Shown piece by piece: positions 35,816 through 37,239 of a stretch of DNA of 37,239 nucleotides (position 1 is the first letter of the stretch; each line of letters begins with the position of its first letter). Source of the stretch: Hirudo medicinalis (lineage: Eukaryota > Annelida > Clitellata > Hirudinida > Hirudinidae). The stretch spans positions 19,520 to 56,758 of the forward strand of contig MPNW01000078.1 in assembly GCA_011800805.1 (NCBI GenBank), in the 5' to 3' direction. Made by a program: the position numbers and the translations under genes. The notes beneath the pieces are model-generated. The model searched no databases. It had not been told where the DNA came from and worked only from the letters and a program-made list of their open reading frames with translations.

Positions 35816-36979
35816 TTAATAGGTAATTATTGAATATTAATTAGAAATTATTTATTGAATAACTGAACTTATAATGTGGCTTATGTTGGAGCAGTGCTTA
35901 CGTGCAACTGCCATGAAAGTTTAATCGTTAAAATTGTATGGCAATTAATACAAATTACCTTTAATGCTTAATTATTTTCAAATTAGTGTTTAATTAAATG
36001 TTCAATTTAATAGCATGACAGAAATAAACTTCCTTGCCTTATAATAATTGTTAGGGGGCATGACGCCCCTCCTGAAGTCGATGTTGTTCGTGGAGATCCA
36101 AATTTCACTCACCCTTGTCAAAAACTAATTTGAGAAGAAGCAACGTTTTCTCATTGAATAATTTTCAATGTTAAATAATTAATAAATGTCAAGAATTTCA
36201 TCAATATTGTTATAACCCTGCGAACAGCCGTTAATTAATTTTTGTAATGAAGTTTATATTTTATTAGTTTCGTTATATCCACTATCTTTTTGCTCCAAGG
36301 CATCGACATATTATTATTGCACAAAGAGCCCACTTTAAATCTTAGAAGCCCACAAAAATACTTGACATTGAAAAGCATTCCTATTCAGCAAATAATAACG
36401 CAACTGATCATTGCGCAATAACTGGCAATAACTGGATTATTACATAAGCTTGGTATTTACAGATTATTACCTGATAAGGTACCTGTTAAGGTTAATACCA
36501 TTCACTTGTTAACTGAATATTTGCTGAATAAATTCAACAATAAATTCGGCATAAATTAAGCCCCATCATTTATTACAATATATTAAATGTTACATAATAA
36601 TAATTTTCATTTAATTTCATTTGATTATACTCATAATTTCCTGCATGCGGCTGTCATAAAATGGCAACAGCCACAGAGTGTTGTGTTCGAAACCCAGCCA
36701 TAAATGGTTAACAAGAAGTGCCTCTGATGCTATGCAGGTGGCCCTGTGTAAATGAAGTACAAAAAGGAATGTAATGAAGTAGTGCTATAAAGCCATCTCG
36801 CCTGCGACGAGTTAACTTTCTTGATTGCTATCAGGAATTCATTGGAACGCTGGAAGGATTCAACACTCGACACCAGTTGCACCGTCCGTCCGGAGTTGTA
36901 GTTGTGCTTCAGAGCGTACGACCGAGATGCGTCGAGAATGTATAAGTCGCTGACAGCGTCTCCATGCTCAATGGATCCC
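17099..36979 (-). CDS. SORL1: SORL1/SorLA sorting receptor, 5' end outside window
   Basis: Type I membrane receptor that sorts cargo between Golgi, endosomes and cell surface. I see 39 exons on the minus strand that join in consistent splice phase. Order: VPS10p, YWTD propeller, EGF, ten LDL-A modules, six FN3 domains, TM helix, acidic tail. This domain order is unique to SorLA, so the family call is secure. The exons sum to 5,909 nt, about 1,970 codons; the signal peptide, propeptide and first VPS10p blades must lie beyond 37,239. Exon coordinates are given in the domain entries. Two exons (30,170-30,307 and 17,497-17,696) are each one nucleotide short of their required phase. One intron begins with GC. 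Introns carry a mariner remnant, four SINE-like copies and many microsatellites. The GT31 gene follows about 1.2 kb downstream in the same orientation. Confidence 0.97.
17900..25134 (-). CDS. SORL1: SORL1 exons: six fibronectin type III domains
   Basis: Thirteen exons: 25134-25008, 24615-24434, 23828-23713, 22443-22333, 21976-21622, 21302-21192, 21011-20899, 20677-20485, 20124-20006, 19557-19362, 18628-18525, 18319-18185, 17966-17900. They form the membrane-proximal FN3 stalk. Typical FN3 starts are visible ([36 protein letters not shown]), along with the strand-B Trp (LSWSH, VAWSPP, IKWQKP) and closing segments such as [12 protein letters not shown]. Every exon length agrees with the phases of its neighbours. 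Exon 21976-21622 is unusually long at 355 nt and spans the end of one domain and the start of the next. A mariner-type remnant lies in the intron between 22443 and 23713. Confidence 0.93.
18788..18950 (-). mobile_element. SINE-like dispersed repeat, copy 1
   Basis: Read on the minus strand it contains TTCAAAACCCAGCC (similar to a tRNA-type B box), then TGGTTAACAAAAGAGTGCCT, CTGATGCTATATGTG and AAATGAAGTAC. The same ordered blocks recur at 19,701-19,832, 21,488-21,572 and 36,641-36,768, which marks a dispersed family. It lies in a SORL1 intron. Ends are approximate. Confidence 0.7.
19701..19832 (+). mobile_element. SINE-like dispersed repeat, copy 2
   Basis: Plus-strand copy with GTGTTGTGTTCAAAACCCAG, AAATGGTTAACAAAAAGC and CTCTGATGTTATAC in the same order as the other copies. 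It is intronic in SORL1. Ends are approximate. Confidence 0.65.
21488..21572 (+). mobile_element. SINE-like dispersed repeat, copy 3 (5' truncated)
   Basis: Contains CAGCTTGCACAGGCACGAGT, GAATGGTTAACAAAAAAGC and CCCTCTGACAGCATGCACGG, matching the body of the other copies. The B-box part is missing, so the copy is truncated at its 5' end. It is intronic in SORL1. Confidence 0.55.
22784..22957. repeat. 10-bp minisatellite (ATCACATGAC)n
   Basis: About 17 tandem copies of a 10-bp unit with variants ATCACATGAC, ATCACATAAC and ATCATATGAC. The distal part shows a 40-bp higher-order unit repeated twice. It lies in a SORL1 intron about 45 bp before the mariner element. Confidence 0.95.
23002..23657 (+). 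mobile_element. Internally deleted mariner-type DNA transposon
   Basis: A 656-bp insertion in a SORL1 FN3 intron. It has near-perfect 28-bp terminal inverted repeats (starting TTGGGTTGTTGCATAAG and ending CTTATGCAACAACCTAA, one mismatch) and is flanked by TA on both sides (23,000-23,001 and 23,658-23,659), the expected mariner target duplication. It carries a transposase fragment on the plus strand. Complete mariners are about 1.3 kb, so roughly half is gone. It cannot move by itself, but intact TIRs mean it could be mobilised in trans. Confidence 0.93.
23173..23580 (+). pseudogene. mariner transposase remnant, catalytic core deleted
   Basis: An open frame of about 135 codons inside the mariner element. 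The N-terminal part is the paired helix-turn-helix DNA-binding region ([74 protein letters not shown]). It then jumps straight to [15 protein letters not shown] and a stop, which is the typical C-terminus of mariner transposases. The D,D34D catalytic segment, about 210 residues, is absent. An N at 23,532 sits exactly at the junction, so the break point is imprecisely known. The product could bind TIRs but not cut DNA. Confidence 0.9.
25443..29609 (-). CDS. SORL1: SORL1 exons: ten LDL-receptor class A modules
   Basis: Exons 29609-29493, 29117-28998, 28541-28416, 27976-27710 (two modules), 27557-27420, 26648-26529, 26441-26313, 26012-25893, 25577-25443. All are phase 1-1, so modules can be lost or gained without shifting the frame. 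Each module has six cysteines and most carry the calcium-cage core CDGxxDCxDxSDE, for example [26 protein letters not shown] and [13 protein letters not shown]. The last has [13 protein letters not shown]. These modules bind extracellular ligands. Vertebrate SorLA has eleven; I count ten intact plus a pseudo-exon near 28,085-28,165 and a half copy at 27,191-27,235. The second half of 25443-25577 leads into the first FN3 domain. Confidence 0.95.
26038..26122. repeat. (GAT)n microsatellite, duplicated block
   Basis: Two GAT tracts, each next to the same CGTCGTCGAG motif, in the SORL1 intron immediately upstream of class A exon 26012-25893. Confidence 0.9.
27141..27464 (-). repeat. SORL1: 229-bp tandem duplication covering half a SORL1 LDL-A exon
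   Basis: Bases 27,141-27,235 recur at 27,370-27,464 (offset 229) with essentially no change. The repeat holds the donor side of exon 27557-27420 ([10 protein letters not shown] and the GTGAGT donor) plus adjacent intron. The first copy ends at an N (27,236). Beyond it, the minus strand reads SCIDAF, which could be the left part of a different class A module. Between the copies is a 25-bp tandem repeat (unit AGAGCAATACAAAGCAATAC plus AGTTA, about three copies, 27,275-27,352). Either a real partial exon duplication or a mis-joined gap. Confidence 0.85.
28085..28165 (-). pseudogene. Decayed copy of a SORL1 LDL-A exon
   Basis: On the minus strand this stretch closely resembles the 5' part of exon 26648-26529: the acceptor region GTTCACAG, then a Ser-Glu-Cys start, then CACAATGGAGAC-like sequence. 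Here the frame has TGA in place of an Arg codon, TAC in place of a Cys codon, and no second half. The similarity continues into the upstream intron (AATGCTAATG region). It lies between the intact exons 28541-28416 and 27976-27710 and appears to be a non-functional relic of a duplicated class A module. Confidence 0.8.
29845..30024 (-). CDS. SORL1: SORL1 exon: EGF-like module
   Basis: A single phase 1-1 exon of 180 nt with acceptor TTCATCAG and donor GTGAGT. It encodes a small cysteine-rich module with eight cysteines, including [27 protein letters not shown] and DACKTG. It lies between the YWTD propeller and the first class A module, where SorLA and LDL-receptor proteins carry an EGF-like domain. 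That domain usually has six cysteines, so the pairing here may differ from the standard one. Confidence 0.92.
30170..31940 (-). CDS. SORL1: SORL1 exons: YWTD (LDLR class B) beta-propeller
   Basis: Four exons: 31940-31768, 31541-31315, 30968-30701, 30307-30170. They encode LDLR class B repeats of the six-bladed propeller that follows VPS10p. Visible repeat cores are [38 protein letters not shown] (split across a junction), [13 protein letters not shown] and [15 protein letters not shown]. The last exon is broken: the frame carrying [18 protein letters not shown] ends in a stop, while the continuation [16 protein letters not shown] is in another frame. The exon is 138 nt, but its flanking phases (0 in, 1 out) need a length of 3n+1, so one base appears to be missing around 30,240-30,265. 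The other three exons have exactly the length their phases require. Confidence 0.93.
32405..36979 (-). CDS. SORL1: SORL1 exons: VPS10p propeller (partial) and 10CC region
   Basis: Ten exons: 36979-36809, 36113-36038, 35719-35547, 35385-35184, 35083-34895, 34298-34210, 33685-33510, 33212-33026, 32809-32702, 32487-32405. They encode the ligand-binding ten-bladed propeller and its cysteine-rich tail. Landmarks are the stretch [11 protein letters not shown], the segment [13 protein letters not shown], the GDHGG motif, and Asp-box-like turns such as YSLDEGHTW and SSNGGFSW. The 10CC region is cysteine-rich ([40 protein letters not shown]). Each junction restores a codon that fits the family, for example TG+C giving the Cys of ECDFGF and GG+G giving the Gly of RTRGYRR. 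The first exon seen starts in mid-codon, so upstream exons are missing. Donors are GT except after 36038, where the intron starts GC. Confidence 0.95.
33750..34120. repeat. Compound (ATT)n/(ATC)n microsatellite block
   Basis: About 370 bp of almost pure ATT/ATC trinucleotide repeats in the SORL1 intron between exons 34298-34210 and 33685-33510. Open frames across it are low complexity only. Confidence 0.95.
34389..34640. repeat. 25-bp AT-rich minisatellite
   Basis: About ten tandem copies of a 25-bp unit (TTTTTAGATTTAATATTTAA plus ATTTA) in the SORL1 intron between exons 35083-34895 and 34298-34210. An N at 34,540 lies within the array, so the copy number is uncertain. Confidence 0.95.
35767..35812. 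repeat. (AAT)n microsatellite
   Basis: About fifteen AAT units in the SORL1 intron between exons 36113-36038 and 35719-35547. Similar short tracts occur near 20,312-20,340, 21,125-21,182 (GAT), 24,896-24,930, 29,440-29,481 (CAT) and 31,608-31,645 (GAT). Confidence 0.9.
36028..36038 (-). promoter_or_regulatory. SORL1: Non-canonical GC splice donor in SORL1
   Basis: Exon 36113-36038 ends TATTATAAG and the intron begins GCAAGG. Phase 0 here fits the next exon (EMYVADATE). The nearest GT (GTTTAT, about 8 bp further) would give the wrong phase. AAG|GCAAGG resembles the known GC-AG donor consensus. Confidence 0.75.
36641..36768 (+). mobile_element. SINE-like dispersed repeat, copy 4
   Basis: The best-preserved copy: GTGTTGTGTTCGAAACCCAG includes GTTCGAAACC, close to the RNA polymerase III B-box consensus. 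It is followed by AATGGTTAACAAGAAGTGCC, TCTGATGCTATGCAGG and AAATGAAGTAC. It lies just downstream (in SORL1 sense) of exon 36979-36809. A convincing A box was not found, so the tRNA origin is an inference. Confidence 0.7.
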
Positions 36980-36982
36980 CTG

Positions 36983-37103
36983 TTAATAATTGTACTTTTA
37001 GCAATTGTACAGTTAATGATTGTACTGCTAATGATTGTACTGCTAATAAGTGTACTGTTACTAATTGTACTATTAATAAATGTACTGTTAATAAACATGT
37101 ACA
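36983..37103. repeat. Irregular 15-bp minisatellite next to a splice acceptor
   Basis: Roughly eight imperfect copies of a 15-bp unit like AATGATTGTACTGCT. On the minus strand the array runs directly up to the acceptor of SORL1 exon 36979-36809 and so takes the place of an ordinary pyrimidine tract. Confidence 0.8.
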
Positions 37104-37137
37104 GCTTTGCTATTGATTTATTAAGGGTCAATGGGCT

Positions 37138-37152
37138 GATGATGATGATGAT

Positions 37153-37239
<87 letters not shown>
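37138..37239. repeat. (GATGAC)n microsatellite, cut by window end
   Basis: GAT repeats turn into a long (GATGAC)n array with two GATGCC variants; it continues past the right edge. It is intronic in SORL1, upstream of the first exon seen. Confidence 0.95.

Overview
The window is nuclear DNA from an animal, almost certainly an invertebrate. Protein-coding sequence is split into many short exons with GT-AG introns. Introns and spacers are AT-rich and full of (ATT)n/(GAT)n microsatellites, and there are dispersed SINE-like copies and a mariner-type transposon remnant. No bacterial operon, CRISPR or phage feature is present. I cannot name the species. All recognised genes lie on the minus strand, so they are read from high to low coordinates.

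Region 17,099-36,979 holds most of a SORL1 (SorLA/LR11) orthologue. I placed 39 exons whose splice phases chain together: VPS10p domain (the 5' part lies beyond the right edge), YWTD beta-propeller, EGF-like module, ten LDL-receptor class A modules, six fibronectin type III domains, a transmembrane helix and a short acidic cytoplasmic tail. This is the vertebrate domain order, with one class A module fewer than the usual eleven. A decayed extra class A exon and a half-duplicated one lie inside the introns. Two exons are one base out of phase, which looks like sequence error or recent damage. About 1,970 codons of the gene are in the window.

Region 11,378-15,894 is a complete six-exon type II membrane glycosyltransferase of family GT31 (beta-1,3-galactosyltransferase-like, 431 residues). 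Region 7,391-9,896 is a seven-exon gene (581 codons) that I cannot name. It has a helical, ARM/HEAT-like N-terminal half and a Ser-rich repetitive C-terminal half, and it contains a recent tandem exon duplication. Region 2,095-5,909 holds phase-linked exons of another unrecognised, helix-rich protein. At 650-930 there is a possible tiny two-exon gene for a 60-residue protein.

Spacers longer than 300 bases: 1-649 shows only a possible last splice acceptor near 466. 931-2,094 shows no gene; an AATAAA on the minus strand at 1,864-1,869 could end the unknown gene. 5,910-7,390 has a less AT-rich patch (6,090-6,420) and two doubtful plus-strand exons. 9,897-11,377 and 15,895-17,098 show no supported gene. 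They must hold the 3' UTRs of the GT31 and SORL1 genes, and the promoters of the 7.4-9.9 kb gene and the GT31 gene.

SORL1 and the GT31 enzyme both belong to the secretory/endosomal membrane system, but nothing in the sequence shows a functional link. Their adjacency is reported as gene order only. I found no convincing new molecular system. The most useful observations are the internal evolution of the SORL1 class A array, the in-frame exon duplication in the unknown gene, and the internally deleted mariner.
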